Source: Tomitella biformata AHU 1821 (GTDB lineage Bacteria > Actinomycetota > Actinomycetes > Mycobacteriales > Mycobacteriaceae). From it: a stretch of 64,000 nt of DNA. A program made the position numbers and the translations under genes. Positions within the stretch are counted from its first letter, which is position 1; every line of letters starts with the position of its first letter. Below, piece by piece: positions 31,362 through 40,938 of this stretch. The DNA is taken from NCBI RefSeq assembly GCF_000524475.1, contig NZ_BAVQ01000003.1, forward strand, positions 62,001 through 126,000, written 5' to 3'. The notes beneath the pieces are model-generated. The model had not been told where the DNA came from, searched no databases, and saw only the letters and a list, made by a program, of their open reading frames with translations.

Positions 31362-31607
31362 TTAGCGGCGTTCGAGATCCACCGCGTCCACGACCCCGTG
31401 GCGGGAGCAGCGGGCCCACCAGCTGTTGGGCTCGACCTGCACCACCATGCGCCGCCCGCACACTCCGCAGTAGCGGGGCGGCTCGAGGCCCAGTTGCGCC
31501 GCGGTCGGCATCGCGGAGCCGTCCGCGTCGGCGAGCGGGAGGCCGGTGTAGAGGTTGAACTCCAGCAGCTCCTCGTCCAGGGGGCCGCCTGCGTCAGAGA
31601 GTCGCAT
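31362..31607 (-). CDS. bsaP: Biotin synthase auxiliary protein
   Basis: 81 residues. Matches the small protein downstream of bioB in mycobacteria (Rv1590), shown to be needed by mycobacterial BioB to convert dethiobiotin to biotin. Cysteines C47-x2-C50 ([10 protein letters not shown]) and C67 (WWARCSRHG) are suited to an iron-sulfur site. The start overlaps the bioB 3' end by 14 bp, so the pair is translationally coupled. Its presence suggests this BioB is of the mycobacterial, BsaP-dependent type. Confidence 0.85.
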   Translation of the reverse strand: MRLSDAGGPLDEELLEFNLYTGLPLADADGSAMPTAAQLGLEPPRYCGVCGRRMVVQVEPNSWWARCSRHGVVDAVDLERR

Positions 31608-32589
31608 TGAGCGCCTTGATCGGCATCTGCAGCTCCACGAGCAGGTCGAGGTCGGTCTCGACGGGCCGGCCCAGCGTCGTCAGGTAGTTGCCCACGATGA
31701 CAGCGTTGATGCCACCGAGGATGCCCTTCTTCGCGCCAAGGTCGCCGAGCGTGATCTCGCTGCCGCCGGCGAAGCGGAGCATCGTGCGCGGCAGCGCCAG
31801 GCGGAAGGCCGCGACGGCGCGCAGCGCCTCGGTGGCCGGCAGCACCTCAAGATCGCCGAACGGCGTGCCCGGCCGCGGGTTGAGGAAGTTCAGCGGCACC
31901 TCGTGCGGGTTCAGCTCCGCGAGATTCGCGGCGAACTCCGCCCGCTGCTCGAGGCTCTCCCCCATGCCGAGGATGCCGCCGGAGCAGACCTCCATACCGG
32001 CGGCCCGCACCATCTCGAGAGTGGAGCGCCGCTCCTCCCAGGTGTGGGTGGTGACGACGTTCGGGAAGTGCGAGCGCGCGGTCTCGAGGTTGTGGTTGTA
32101 GCGGTGCACGCCCATCGCGGCGAGCTGGTCGACCTGCTCCTGGGTGAGCATGCCGAGCGAGCAGGCGATCTGGATGTCGACCTCGCTTCGGATGGCCTCG
32201 ATGCCAGCGGCGACCTGGGCGAGCAACCGCGCGTCGGGCCCGCGGACGGCAGCGACGATGCAGAACTCCGTGGCACCGCTCTTGGCCGTCTGCTTCGCGG
32301 CCTCGACGAGGTTCGGAATGTCGAGCCACGCGGAGCGTACTGGCGACGTGAACAGTCCGGATTGCGAGCAGAAGTGGCAGTCCTCCGGGCAGCCCCCCGT
32401 CTTGAGGCTGATGATGCCCTCGACCTCCACGTCGGGGCCGTTCCACTTCATCCGCACCTCGTGGGCCAGCGCCAGGAGCTCGTCTAGCCGGTCGTCGCCG
32501 AGCTGCAGCACCTGCAGGGTCTGGGCCTGGTCCAGCGCGACGCCGCCGTCGAGCACCTGCTCGCGTGCGAGGTCGAGAATATCGGTCAC
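31594..32589 (-). CDS. bioB: Biotin synthase
   Basis: 331 residues, radical SAM enzyme inserting sulfur into dethiobiotin. Seen: [18 protein letters not shown] with the C-x3-C-x2-C cluster motif, [39 protein letters not shown] and [41 protein letters not shown] at 32589 (V-T-D-I-L-D-L) is preceded by AGGAG; an in-frame ATG 48 bp upstream has no support. Controlled from a promoter covered by BioQ-type boxes. Confidence 0.96.
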   Translation of the reverse strand: MTDILDLAREQVLDGGVALDQAQTLQVLQLGDDRLDELLALAHEVRMKWNGPDVEVEGIISLKTGGCPEDCHFCSQSGLFTSPVRSAWLDIPNLVEAAKQTAKSGATEFCIVAAVRGPDARLLAQVAAGIEAIRSEVDIQIACSLGMLTQEQVDQLAAMGVHRYNHNLETARSHFPNVVTTHTWEERRSTLEMVRAAGMEVCSGGILGMGESLEQRAEFAANLAELNPHEVPLNFLNPRPGTPFGDLEVLPATEALRAVAAFRLALPRTMLRFAGGSEITLGDLGAKKGILGGINAVIVGNYLTTLGRPVETDLDLLVELQMPIKALNATL

Positions 32590-32621
32590 TGTGGTCTCCT
32601 GAATGGCTGGCTGAGGACACT

Positions 32622-32680
32622 CTTGAACGTCGTTCAAGTTGAACAGTGTTCAGGCTAGAGAGGTGGTGCGATACTGTCAA
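32622..32680. promoter_or_regulatory. bioB promoter with two BioQ-type operators
   Basis: Minus-strand promoter for bioB: TTGACA (32680-32675), 17 bp, TAGCCT (32657-32652). Box 1 is CTTGAAC-GTC-GTTCAAG at 32622-32638; box 2 is TGAAC-AGT-GTTCA at 32640-32652, touching the -10 and the expected transcription start. TGAAC-N3-GTTCA is the BioQ recognition pattern known from corynebacteria and mycobacteria. For divergent bioQ, TACTGT at 32672-32677 with TTCAGG 17 bp upstream is a weaker promoter that the same boxes would also affect. Confidence 0.8.
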
Positions 32681-32715
32681 AGCCACCCCCCAGAGAAATC
32701 CGAAGGAGTCCAGCA

Positions 32716-33351
32716 ATGCAGCTCCGCCGCGCAGATGTACTGGCTGGCGCCCTGAACATCCTCGGCGAGTACGGCCTGGCCGACCTCACGATGCGCCGCC
32801 TCGCCACCTCCCTCGGCGTGCAACCGGGAGCCCTGTACTGGCACTTCCCCAATAAGCAGACGCTGCTCGGCGCGATGGTGGACACGATCCTCGACGGCGT
32901 CGAGGCCCCCGCTGAGGCCCTGGCCTGGGACCTTGCCTTCGACGAGCTGGCGCATCGGCTGCGCGCCGCGCTGCTGACCCACCGCGACGGCGCAGAGCTG
33001 GTCAGCGCCGCCTTCGCGTCGCGGTTGACCACCAGCACAGTCCGCGAGTCCCTGGTGCGCACCGGCATCGGCGCCGGGCTGTCCGGCCCGCATGCGGAGC
33101 TCGCGGCCTACGCCCTGCTGTACTACGTGCTGGGGCACACCGTCGACGAGCAGTCCCGCGCGCAGATGGAGGAGGCGGGCGCCCTAACCCGCGCCCCCAT
33201 CTCGCCTGACGCTGAGGCCGCACCCCCCACCGACACCGGCGCCGACGCGGACCTGCTCGACGGCGACCCCTCTGTGCGCTTCGACTTCGGCCTCGACCTG
33301 TTCATCGACGGCATCTGGGCCCGGCTGCAGGCCACGGCCACCCACGTCTGA
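32716..33351 (+). CDS. bioQ: TetR-family biotin regulator
   Basis: 211 residues. N-terminal TetR helix-turn-helix (ADVLAGALNILGEYGLADLTMRRLATSLGVQPGALYWHFPNKQTLLGAMVDTIL), then a variable ligand domain. A Pro/Ala/Asp-rich insertion is seen around residues 155-180. Divergent from bioB and next to TGAAC-N3-GTTCA boxes, so it is called BioQ, the TetR repressor of actinobacterial biotin genes. GGAG precedes the ATG. Probably autoregulated. Confidence 0.88.
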   Translation: MQLRRADVLAGALNILGEYGLADLTMRRLATSLGVQPGALYWHFPNKQTLLGAMVDTILDGVEAPAEALAWDLAFDELAHRLRAALLTHRDGAELVSAAFASRLTTSTVRESLVRTGIGAGLSGPHAELAAYALLYYVLGHTVDEQSRAQMEEAGALTRAPISPDAEAAPPTDTGADADLLDGDPSVRFDFGLDLFIDGIWARLQATATHV

Positions 33352-33512
33352 CCGCGGCTAGTTGCCGCAAGCCGATCGGGATACGTGCCGAATTCGCTCG
33401 CAGCCCGATAATTGTCCGATCTGGGCGATACACTTCTGCCGTCCACTTTTCGGGGCGTGCCGGCCCTTCGCGCCCTGGGCTGTCCCGCCTTCTCAAGGAG
33501 AAGGAACAATCC

Positions 33513-34517
33513 ATGTCCGACATGATTAGCGCCCGCGGCCTGATCAAGCGCTATAAGAGCGTCACCGCGCTCGGCGGAATCGACCTAAGCGTCCCCGAGG
33601 GCACCGTCTTGGGCCTGCTCGGCCCGAACGGGGCTGGCAAGACCACTGCAGTCCGGATCATCTCCACCCTGCTGATCCCCGATGAGGGCACCGTCGAGAT
33701 CGCCGGGGTAGATGTCCTTGCAGAGCCGGACAAGGCACGCTCCCGGCTCGGGCTCTCCGGGCAGAACGCCGCCGTCGACGAGTACTTGACCGGCTTCGAG
33801 AATCTGGACATGGTCGGCCGGCTGTACGGGTTCAACCGCGCCCGATCCCGTGCCCGCGCCACCGAGCTGCTCGAGATGTTCTCCCTGTCCGACGCGGGCA
33901 ACCGCCCGTCGAAGACCTATTCCGGCGGCATGCGCCGCCGCCTCGACCTCGCCGCCGCACTCGTCGCCGCCCCGCCGGTGCTCATCCTCGACGAGCCGAC
34001 GACGGGCCTGGACCCGCGCAGCCGCAACGAGATGTGGGCCGTCATCCGGGACCTCGTCCGCGACGGCTCCACCGTCCTACTCACCACGCAGTACCTGGAG
34101 GAGGCGGACCGCCTGGCCGACGACATCGTCGTGATCGACCAGGGCACGTCCATCGCCCACGGCACCGCCGACCAGCTCAAGGACCAGTTCGGCGCGGACC
34201 GCATCGAACTGGTGGTGGCGGACCCGGCCCACCTCGGCGCGGCCCGCCGCGTGCTGGAGACCGTCTCCGGGGGCACCGCGCAGGTCGACGAGGACTCTCG
34301 GGAATTGTCCGTGCCCGCCGTCGAGGGCGCGGCCTCGCTGATGGACGCGCTGCGCCAGCTCGACGCCGAGAAGATCGCGGTCTCCGATATCGGGCTGCGT
34401 CGGCCCACCCTCGACGATGTTTTCCTGACCCTGACCGGGCATGCCACGGAAAAGGCCGAAGATGCCGACAACGCCAACGGCCCTGCCGGCACGACGGAAG
34501 CGAAGGCCCCCCGATGA
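33513..34517 (+). CDS. ABC transporter ATP-binding protein, DrrA type
   Basis: 334 residues. Walker A LGPNGAGKTTAVRI, Q-loop GQNAAVDEYLTGFENL, signature YSGGMRRRLDLAAAL, Walker B VLILDEPTTGLDPRS and H-region LLTTQYLEEADRLADD. The C-terminal 90 residues are the DrrA-type extension (DUF4162-like) ending in LRRPTLDDVFLTLTGHATEKAEDA. Energises a type ABC-2 exporter with the next gene; relatives export drugs or lipids. AAGGAGAAGG lies before ATG; ATGA overlap with the permease. Confidence 0.93.
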   Translation: MSDMISARGLIKRYKSVTALGGIDLSVPEGTVLGLLGPNGAGKTTAVRIISTLLIPDEGTVEIAGVDVLAEPDKARSRLGLSGQNAAVDEYLTGFENLDMVGRLYGFNRARSRARATELLEMFSLSDAGNRPSKTYSGGMRRRLDLAAALVAAPPVLILDEPTTGLDPRSRNEMWAVIRDLVRDGSTVLLTTQYLEEADRLADDIVVIDQGTSIAHGTADQLKDQFGADRIELVVADPAHLGAARRVLETVSGGTAQVDEDSRELSVPAVEGAASLMDALRQLDAEKIAVSDIGLRRPTLDDVFLTLTGHATEKAEDADNANGPAGTTEAKAPR

Positions 34518-35317
34518 TGACCCTGACCCGCACCTTCTCCGACAGCGCGGTGATCGCCAAACGCAATCTGATCAAGATCAAGCGCGTGCCCGAGGTGCTC
34601 GTGTTCATCATGATCTCCCCGATCATGTTCGTGCTGCTGTTCGCGTTCGTCTTCGGCGGCGCGATCGACCCCGGCGCCGGCGTCAACTACCGCGAGTTCC
34701 TCATCGGCGGCATCTTCGTCCAGACGGTCGTCTTCGGCGCGACCTTCACGGGGGCGGGCCTGGCCGAGGACATGCAGAAGGGCATCATCGACAGGTTCCG
34801 CTCACTGCCGATGTCGCGCTCCGCCGTGCTCATCGGGCGCACGGTCTCCGACATCGTCTACAACGTGCTCTCCATCATCATCATGGCGCTGACCGGCCTG
34901 CTCGTCGGCTGGCGCATCCGCAGCTCCGTGCTGGACGCCATCGCCGGGTTCGCCCTCCTACTGCTGTTCGCGTACGCGTTCAGCTGGATCATGGCGTGGG
35001 TGGGGCTGATCGTGCCCAGCGTCGACGTGATCAACAACGCGTCGTTCATCGTGATCATGCCGCTGACGTTTATCTCCAACGCGTTCGTGCCCGTGGAGTC
35101 CTTCCCCGCCGGGCTCAAGACATTCGTGGAGTGGAACCCGGTGTCCGCGGCCACGCAGGCCGTGCGTGAGCTGTTCGGCAACACCAACCCGGCGGCCGCC
35201 GTGCCCGACGTGTGGTCGCTGCAGAACCCCATCGCCTACACGCTGATCTGGGTGGTCATCATCCTGGCGATCTTCATGCCGCTGTCGATCCGCCAGTACA
35301 AGCGCACCAACCGCTAA
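34514..35317 (+). CDS. ABC-2 type transporter permease, DrrB type
   Basis: 267 residues with six membrane helices. Seen: KRNLIKIKRVPEVLVFIMISPIMFVLLFAFVFGG (coupling helix and first membrane segment), GAGLAEDMQKGIIDRFRSLPMSRSAVLIGRTVSD (ABC-2 signature region) and VEWNPVSAATQAVRELFG near the end. It forms an exporter with the overlapping ATPase. The substrate is unknown; drug, lipid or antibiotic export would be typical for DrrAB. There is no adjacent regulator, though bioQ is 160 bp upstream of the pair. Confidence 0.93.
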   Translation: MMTLTRTFSDSAVIAKRNLIKIKRVPEVLVFIMISPIMFVLLFAFVFGGAIDPGAGVNYREFLIGGIFVQTVVFGATFTGAGLAEDMQKGIIDRFRSLPMSRSAVLIGRTVSDIVYNVLSIIIMALTGLLVGWRIRSSVLDAIAGFALLLLFAYAFSWIMAWVGLIVPSVDVINNASFIVIMPLTFISNAFVPVESFPAGLKTFVEWNPVSAATQAVRELFGNTNPAAAVPDVWSLQNPIAYTLIWVVIILAIFMPLSIRQYKRTNR

Positions 35318-35331
35318 CTCACCAAACAGTC

Positions 35332-35988
35332 ATGATTGCCAGCTATCAGATCCTCGCCGCGCCGGTCGATGTCGAGGTCACGATCCGCAAGTCGCGGTTC
35401 CTGACCCGGCTGCGGCGGGTCGAGGACGAGGCGGCGGCGCGAGCGGTGATTGAGCAGACGCGGCGGGAGCATCGCACCGCGAACCACAACTGCACGGCGT
35501 TCGCGCTGGGCCCGGGCGCCCAGATCGCCCGCTCGAGCGACGATGGCGAGCCGTCCGGGACCGCTGGGCTGCCGATGCTGGAGGTGCTCACTTCCCGCCC
35601 CGTCAGCGATGTTGTCGCCGTCGTCACGAGATATTTCGGCGGAGTCAAGCTCGGCACGGGCGGCTTGGTCCGGGCGTACTCCGACGCGGTGGCCGGAGCC
35701 CTCGACGAGGCTGGAACCCGCACCCGGCAGCTATCCGTGCGCGCGGCGGTGGCGATCGAGCCGATGTCCGCGGGCAAGCTCGAGAACGAGCTGCGCGCAG
35801 CCGGCGTCGTCGTCGCCGGCGTCGTCGTCGCCGGCGTCGCCTACGCCGCAGATTCAGCAACCGCCGACGCCACGATCGAGGTGGCGGTGCCGGTGGCGGC
35901 GTGGCCCCGCTTTCTCGACCAGATCGCGGGCCTGACCGCAGGCAGCGCCGAGGTCGTCGAGCTAGGGCAGGTGTGGGTCGACGGATAG
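35332..35988 (+). CDS. YigZ/IMPACT family protein
   Basis: 218 residues. N-terminal UPF0029 domain: VTIRKSRFLTRLRRVEDEAAARAVIEQTRREHRTANHNCTAF, SDDGEPSGTAGLPMLEVL, VVTRYFGGVKLGTGGLVRAYSDA; C-terminal ferredoxin-like domain of the IMPACT family. The function is poorly known; IMPACT relatives act on translation/stress response. An in-frame duplication adds AGVVVAGVVVAGV near residues 157-169. No Shine-Dalgarno is seen before ATG 35332, only 14 bp after the permease stop. Confidence 0.9.
   Translation: MIASYQILAAPVDVEVTIRKSRFLTRLRRVEDEAAARAVIEQTRREHRTANHNCTAFALGPGAQIARSSDDGEPSGTAGLPMLEVLTSRPVSDVVAVVTRYFGGVKLGTGGLVRAYSDAVAGALDEAGTRTRQLSVRAAVAIEPMSAGKLENELRAAGVVVAGVVVAGVAYAADSATADATIEVAVPVAAWPRFLDQIAGLTAGSAEVVELGQVWVDG
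35801..35839 (+). repeat. In-frame 15-bp tandem repeat inside yigZ-like gene
   Basis: Unit CCGGCGTCGTCGTCG at 35801-35815, repeated exactly at 35816-35830 and partially to 35839; encodes repeated A-G-V-V-V. Slippage-prone; copy number may vary between strains. Confidence 0.85.
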
Positions 35989-36010
35989 GTGGTTCAGATT
36001 GCCTGGGAAG

Positions 36011-36661
36011 TTAGAGCCCAGTGATCCAGCCCGGTGCGGCCGCAGCGAACTCCGACCGGCTTAGCCCCCCCGCGCCCGCCGGCAGCCTGCCCAGCACTGG
36101 GGCGATCCGCGCCAGGTCGCCGAGATTGCACCGGGCCGCCAGCCCCGGGCGCTCGGGCCAGGTGCCGATGACGATCCCCGCGCAGCGCACCCCCGCGGCC
36201 TCGATGGCGGCGACCGTCAACTCCGTGTGGTTGAGCGTGCCCAGCCCGGCGGCTGCGACCACGAGCATCGGCGCATCCAGCTCCCGGGCCAGGTCAAGGA
36301 GCGTGAATCCGCCCTCGCCTAACCGCACCAGCACTCCCCCGGCGCCCTCCACCAGGGTCAGCTCGTGCGCGGCGTCGAGCGCGCGGATCGCCGCCGCCAC
36401 CGGGCCGAGTTCGAGGAGCGGCAGCCCGGCCCGACCCGCCGCGGTGTCGGGGGCCAGCGGATCGGGATAGCGGGCCAGCTCGAGGGCCACGGCGGGTTCC
36501 GCAAGCCGCTCGATCACCGCCAGGTCCCCCGGCTCGCCGGGCAACAGCCCCGTCTGGGCGGGCTTGCACACGGCGACCGGGCCCGGTCGGCAGGCCAGCG
36601 CCGCGGTGGCGATCGTCTTGCCGACGTCGGTGGAGGTGCCAGTGATCAGCACGATGCTCAC
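36011..36661 (-). CDS. bioD: Dethiobiotin synthetase
   Basis: 216 residues. ATP-dependent ureido ring closure of DAPA. Seen: [19 protein letters not shown] (P-loop), [37 protein letters not shown] and [28 protein letters not shown] at 36661 overlaps the bioF stop (GTGA). Last gene of bioFD. Confidence 0.95.
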   Translation of the reverse strand: MSIVLITGTSTDVGKTIATAALACRPGPVAVCKPAQTGLLPGEPGDLAVIERLAEPAVALELARYPDPLAPDTAAGRAGLPLLELGPVAAAIRALDAAHELTLVEGAGGVLVRLGEGGFTLLDLARELDAPMLVVAAAGLGTLNHTELTVAAIEAAGVRCAGIVIGTWPERPGLAARCNLGDLARIAPVLGRLPAGAGGLSRSEFAAAAPGWITGL

Positions 36662-37806
36662 GCGGGCACCCCACCCACCACCACGTCGCCCAATACCCCG
36701 GTCAGCACCGTCTCGATATGTGCCAGCTCGGCCGCGCCGAGGTTCGCGCGGGCAGTCAGGCGCAGCCGCGAGGTGCCCGCGGGGACCGAGGGCGGCCGGA
36801 AGCAGCCGACGTGCACGCCCAACTCCCGGCAGCGGGTGGCCGCGTCGAAGGCCCGCTGCGGCTCGCCGAGGATCACAGACACGACGGCCGAGGACGGCTC
36901 CGGCACGCCGGCGATGGCGGCGAGGTCCGCGGCGCGCTCGAGGACCGCGTCGGCCCGCTGCGGCTCGCGGCGCAGGACGTCGAGGGCGGCTCGGGCGGCG
37001 CCCACCGCGGCGGGGGCTAGCCCGGTGTCGAAGATAAAGGTGCGCGCCGAGTCGATCAGGTGCGCGCGCACCCGCTCCGGCGCGAGCACCACGCCGCCCT
37101 GGCTGGCGAGGGCCTTGGACAGGGTCGCGGTGATCACCACATCCGGCTGGCCGGCGAGCCCGACCTCGTGGACCAGGCCGCGTCCGCCGAGTCCGCGCAC
37201 CCCGATACCGTGCGCCTCGTCGACCACCAGCACCGCGCCGTGCTCGCGGCACACCTGGTGCAGCGCGCGCAGCGGCGCGAGGTCGCCGTCGGCGCTGAAC
37301 ACGGAATCCGTCACGACGATTGCCCGCCGCTCGGTCCGCCCGGCAAGCGCCTCGCCGATGAACTCGACATCTGCGTGGGGAGCGACCACCACCCGTGCCC
37401 GGGCGAGGCGGCAGGCGTCGACGAGCGAGGCGTGGCTGCCCGCGTCGGAGACGATCAGGGTGTCCGCGCCGGCGAGGGCCGTCACGACGCCGAGGTTGGC
37501 CGTGTAGCCGGAGGAGAACACCAGCCCGGACTCCGCGCCGGTGAATTCCCCAAGCTCGCGCTCGAGCAGCTCATGCTCTGCGGTGGTGCCCGTGACCAGC
37601 CTCGACCCGGTGGCGCCGGCACCCCATCGTCGCAGCGCCGCCACGGCGCCGTCGAGCACGTCGGGGTGCCGGACTAATCCGAGGTAGTCGTTGGACGCGA
37701 GGTCGATCAGCTGGTCGGCGGCTGCGCGCGGTCGCAACTCACGGTGCAGTCCGGCGGCACGGCGATCCGTCGCGAGGTCGTCTAGCCAGTCCAATGCGGT
37801 ATTCAC
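36658..37806 (-). CDS. bioF: 8-amino-7-oxononanoate synthase
   Basis: 382 residues, PLP alpha-oxoamine synthase joining pimeloyl thioester and alanine. Seen: [93 protein letters not shown] and [19 protein letters not shown] (PLP lysine in TLSKAL). GTG at 37806 is 7 nt after TATCGT, so the mRNA is probably leaderless. The whole promoter lies inside a 35-bp palindrome with the BioQ core. Confidence 0.95.
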   Translation of the reverse strand: MNTALDWLDDLATDRRAAGLHRELRPRAAADQLIDLASNDYLGLVRHPDVLDGAVAALRRWGAGATGSRLVTGTTAEHELLERELGEFTGAESGLVFSSGYTANLGVVTALAGADTLIVSDAGSHASLVDACRLARARVVVAPHADVEFIGEALAGRTERRAIVVTDSVFSADGDLAPLRALHQVCREHGAVLVVDEAHGIGVRGLGGRGLVHEVGLAGQPDVVITATLSKALASQGGVVLAPERVRAHLIDSARTFIFDTGLAPAAVGAARAALDVLRREPQRADAVLERAADLAAIAGVPEPSSAVVSVILGEPQRAFDAATRCRELGVHVGCFRPPSVPAGTSRLRLTARANLGAAELAHIETVLTGVLGDVVVGGVPA

Positions 37807-37813
37807 CCCTGGG

Positions 37814-37851
37814 ACGATACCCCGACTTGAACGTCGTTCAAGTCGGGGTAT
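37814..37851 (-). promoter_or_regulatory. bioF promoter embedded in a 35-bp palindromic BioQ-type operator
   Basis: Perfect 16-bp arms at 37817-37832 and 37836-37851 around GTC; the centre is TTGAAC-GTC-GTTCAA, identical to box 1 at bioB. On the minus strand TTGAAC (37841-37836) serves as -35 and TATCGT (37819-37814) as -10 with 16 bp between. Bound repressor would cover both. As RNA from bioA it would also form a strong hairpin 4 bp past the bioA stop. Confidence 0.8.
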
Positions 37852-37854
37852 GCG

Positions 37855-39132
37855 TCACGCCTGGCTGGCCGCGGCCGCCACCATCCCCGCCGTGATCGCC
37901 GCGATGTCCGCCGCCGTGCAGATGTACGGGGGCATCGCGTAGACCAATTGACGGAAGGGCCGCAGCCACACCCCGGCGCCGACGGCCGCGTCGGTGGCCG
38001 TGGCCATGTCCACGGGCCGGTCCAGCTCGATGACCCCGATGCCGCCGAGCACCCGCACGTCGACGACGTTCGCAAGCTCCCGCGCCGGCGCCAATCCCCG
38101 CTCCAGTCCGGCCGTCAGCGCGGCGATCTCCCCGCGCCAATCCCGGGCCAACAACAGCTCGAGCGACGCCACCCCCACCGCGCAGGCCAGAGGGTTCGCC
38201 ATGAAGGTGGGTCCGTGCATCAATCCGCCCGCCTCCCCCGCGCTGATGGCCTCGGCGATCTCGCCGGTGCACAGCGTCGCGGCCAGGGTCAGGTAGCCGC
38301 CGGTCAGCGCCTTGCCCACGCACATGATGTCGGGGCTCAGCCCGGCGTGGTCGGCGGCGAACAGCTCGCCAGTGCGGCCGAAGCCGGTGGCGATCTCGTC
38401 GAAGATCAGCAGCACGCCGTGCTGATCGCACATCCGGCGCAGGGCCGTGAGATAGCGCGCGTCGTGGAAGCGCATGCCGCCCGCGCCCTGCACCAGCGGC
38501 TCCACGATGATGGCGGCGAGCTCATCGGCGTGCGCGGTCACCAGCGCCTCGAGCTCGGCCACATATGCCTCGTCGTACTCGCTGGGCGGAATCGGGGCGA
38601 ACAGCTGCTTGGCCAGCACGTCGGTCCACAGCGCGTGCATGCCGCCGTCGGGGTCGCACACGCTCATCGGCGCGAACGTGTCCCCGTGGTAGCCGCCGCG
38701 CCAGGTCAGCAGGCGGCTCTTGCCGGGCCGGCCCGCCGAGCGCCAGTACTGCAGCGCCGTCTTGATCGCGACCTCCACCGCCACCGAGCCGGAGTCCGCG
38801 AAGAACACCTTGTCCAGCCCGGCCGGCGCGATCTCGACAAGTAGTTGGGCCAGCCGGGCCGCCGGCTCGTGGGTGAGCCCGCCGAACATCACGTGGCTCA
38901 TCTTGGCGAGCTGCGCGGTGGCCGCCGCGTCGAGGACGGGGTGGCCGTAGCCGTGGATGGCGGCCCACCAGGACCCCATGCCGTCGACCAGCTCGCGCCC
39001 GTCTGCCAGCCGCAGCCGCGTGCCGGACGCGCTCTCGACCACCAGTGGCGCCGTCGTCGCGGGGAACGCGCCGTAGGGGTGCCAGATGTGCTCGGCATCG
39101 ATCTCGGAGATTTCTGCTGCCGTCATTTTCAC
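37855..39132 (-). CDS. bioA: DAPA aminotransferase
   Basis: 425 residues. SAM-dependent transamination of 7-keto-8-aminopelargonate. Seen: [125 protein letters not shown], and [16 protein letters not shown] (PLP lysine). GTG at 39132 lies 7 nt after TAGGGT; ATG 39126 is two codons later. Separated from bioF by 48 bp that hold the palindrome. Confidence 0.95.
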   Translation of the reverse strand: MKMTAAEISEIDAEHIWHPYGAFPATTAPLVVESASGTRLRLADGRELVDGMGSWWAAIHGYGHPVLDAAATAQLAKMSHVMFGGLTHEPAARLAQLLVEIAPAGLDKVFFADSGSVAVEVAIKTALQYWRSAGRPGKSRLLTWRGGYHGDTFAPMSVCDPDGGMHALWTDVLAKQLFAPIPPSEYDEAYVAELEALVTAHADELAAIIVEPLVQGAGGMRFHDARYLTALRRMCDQHGVLLIFDEIATGFGRTGELFAADHAGLSPDIMCVGKALTGGYLTLAATLCTGEIAEAISAGEAGGLMHGPTFMANPLACAVGVASLELLLARDWRGEIAALTAGLERGLAPARELANVVDVRVLGGIGVIELDRPVDMATATDAAVGAGVWLRPFRQLVYAMPPYICTAADIAAITAGMVAAAASQA

Positions 39133-39145
39133 ACGGCCGACCCTA
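39133..39145 (-). promoter_or_regulatory. Leaderless -10 box of bioA
   Basis: TAGGGT (39145-39140) then seven bases to GTG at 39132. No TGAAC-N3-GTTCA box is seen nearby, so bioA may escape BioQ. Confidence 0.5.
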
Positions 39146-39274
39146 GCGCCACTGGACATCTTCTCGGCAGAGCCCATCCCTCGGCTGGCTCTCAGTGAGT
39201 GAGACCATCCACGGCACTCGCGGCGGGAAGGTGGCGAACTGGTCCAGATACCCCTGCCCCTCGAAGGAGCCCCC

Positions 39275-39757
39275 ATGTCAGACACCGCCGCCCTCGTGCG
39301 CGAACTCGCCGACCGCGTGACGCTGCTGGAGGACAAGCTCGCCATCCTCGAGCTCATGACGTCCTACGGCCCCGCCATCGACAGCGGCAGCGCCGACGCC
39401 GTCGCGAAGGTGTGGACCGAGGACGGGGTCTACGACGTCGACGTCGCCGTGTTCAGCGGGCACGCGGAGATCATCAAGATGGTGCACTCCGACGCCCACC
39501 AGGGCTACATCCGCGGCGGCTGTGGGCACATCCTCGAGCCCGGCTACGTGAAGATCGACGGCGACACCGCCGTGGCCACCTGCAAATCCCAGCTGATCCT
39601 CAAGAACCCCGAGGCCGACGGTTACACCGTTCTGCGCGTGACCGCGAACCGCTGGGAGATGCGCAAGATCAATGGCGAGTGGAAGTGCGAGCGCCGCATC
39701 AGCCGCGTGCTCGACGGCCGCCCTGAGGCCGTCGCCCTGCTCGCCGCAGGCTCCTAA
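39275..39757 (+). CDS. SnoaL-like/NTF2-fold protein
   Basis: 160 residues. Single cone-shaped NTF2-like domain: [39 protein letters not shown] at the start, [26 protein letters not shown] and [13 protein letters not shown] at the end. The family includes isomerases, dehydratases and small-ligand binding proteins; catalytic residues are too variable to assign. AAGGAG precedes the ATG. The next gene, an old-yellow-enzyme reductase, begins 31 bp later, so the two may act on the same substrate (inference). Confidence 0.87.
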   Translation: MSDTAALVRELADRVTLLEDKLAILELMTSYGPAIDSGSADAVAKVWTEDGVYDVDVAVFSGHAEIIKMVHSDAHQGYIRGGCGHILEPGYVKIDGDTAVATCKSQLILKNPEADGYTVLRVTANRWEMRKINGEWKCERRISRVLDGRPEAVALLAAGS

Positions 39758-39787
39758 ACCCCTCCCTTCGACACTGTTGAGGACAAC

Positions 39788-40930
39788 GTGACAAATTCTG
39801 ACTCCGCGCTCTTCCGGCCGCTGCAGGTGCGCTCGCTCGAGCTGAAGAACCGCCTGGTCATGTCCCCCATGACCCGCTCCCACTCGACCGGCGGCGTGCC
39901 CGGGCAGGACGTCGCGGACTACTACCGCCGGCGCGCCGAGGGCGGCACCGGCCTGATCGTCACCGAGGGCGTGACGATCGACCACCCCATGTCCGTGGAC
40001 AACGACAACGTGCCCACGATGTACGGCGAGGCAGCCCTCGCGGGCTGGCGCAAGGTCGTCGACGACGTGCACGCGGCCGGCGGCAAGATCGTGCCGCAGC
40101 TCTGGCACGTCGGCCCGCTGTGGGGCGCGATGAAGCGCGTCGACCCGGCGCTCAAGCCCATGCGCCCCTCGGGCCGCTGGGGCACCCCCGGCGTCACGTC
40201 CTACCCGGACAAGCTCGTCGCACGCCAGCTGCCCGACACCGAGCCGATGACCGAGCAGGACATCCAGGACGTCATCGCCGCATTCGCCCGCTCCGCCAAG
40301 GCCGCGAAGGAGGTCGGCTTCGACGGCATCGCGCTGCACGGCGGCCACGGCTACCTGCTGGACTCGTTCATGTGGGCCGACACCAACCGCCGCGACGACG
40401 CGTGGGGCGGCACCATCGAGAAGCGCGCCGCGTTCCCGGCCGCCGTCGTGCGCGCGATCCGCGAGGCCATCGGCGACGAGCTGCCGATCATCTACCGTTT
40501 CTCCCAGCACAAGCAGCAGGACTTCACCGCGAAGATCGCGGAGACCCCCGAGGACCTCGGCATTCTGCTGAACGCGCTGGTCGACGCCGGCGTGGACGTG
40601 CTCGACGCCAGCATCCGCCGCTTCGACCTCCCTGCCTTCGAGGGCAGCGACCTCTCGCTCGCCGGCTGGGCGAAAGAGCTCACCGGTGCCGTGTCGATGG
40701 CCGTCGGCAGCTTCGGCCTCGGGAAGTCGCTGCGCGATAGCCGCGCCGAGGGCGGCTCCCCTGTCGTCGACAACCGCGACGAGTTGGAGCGACGCCTGGG
40801 CTCCGACGAGTTCGACCTGATCGCCGTCGGCCGCCTGCACCTGGCAGATCCGGCCCTGGCGGAAACCCTGCGCCTCGGCGGCGACCTGCCCGCGTTCGAC
40901 CGTGCGGCGCACGAGGGTTCGTTGACCTAG
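39788..40930 (+). CDS. Old-yellow-enzyme family ene-reductase (NADH:flavin oxidoreductase)
   Basis: 380 residues, FMN TIM barrel. Seen: LFRPLQVRSLELKNRLVMSPMTRSHST, ADYYRRRAEGGTGLIVTEG, GKIVPQLWHVGPLW, GFDGIALHGGHGYLLDSFMWADTNRRDDAWGG (active-site His pair and FMN region) and LGSDEFDLIAVGRLHLADPALAETL. GTG at 39788 follows GAGGAC. Reduces activated C=C bonds; natural substrate unknown. Confidence 0.92.
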   Translation: MTNSDSALFRPLQVRSLELKNRLVMSPMTRSHSTGGVPGQDVADYYRRRAEGGTGLIVTEGVTIDHPMSVDNDNVPTMYGEAALAGWRKVVDDVHAAGGKIVPQLWHVGPLWGAMKRVDPALKPMRPSGRWGTPGVTSYPDKLVARQLPDTEPMTEQDIQDVIAAFARSAKAAKEVGFDGIALHGGHGYLLDSFMWADTNRRDDAWGGTIEKRAAFPAAVVRAIREAIGDELPIIYRFSQHKQQDFTAKIAETPEDLGILLNALVDAGVDVLDASIRRFDLPAFEGSDLSLAGWAKELTGAVSMAVGSFGLGKSLRDSRAEGGSPVVDNRDELERRLGSDEFDLIAVGRLHLADPALAETLRLGGDLPAFDRAAHEGSLT

Positions 40931-40938
40931 GACACCGC

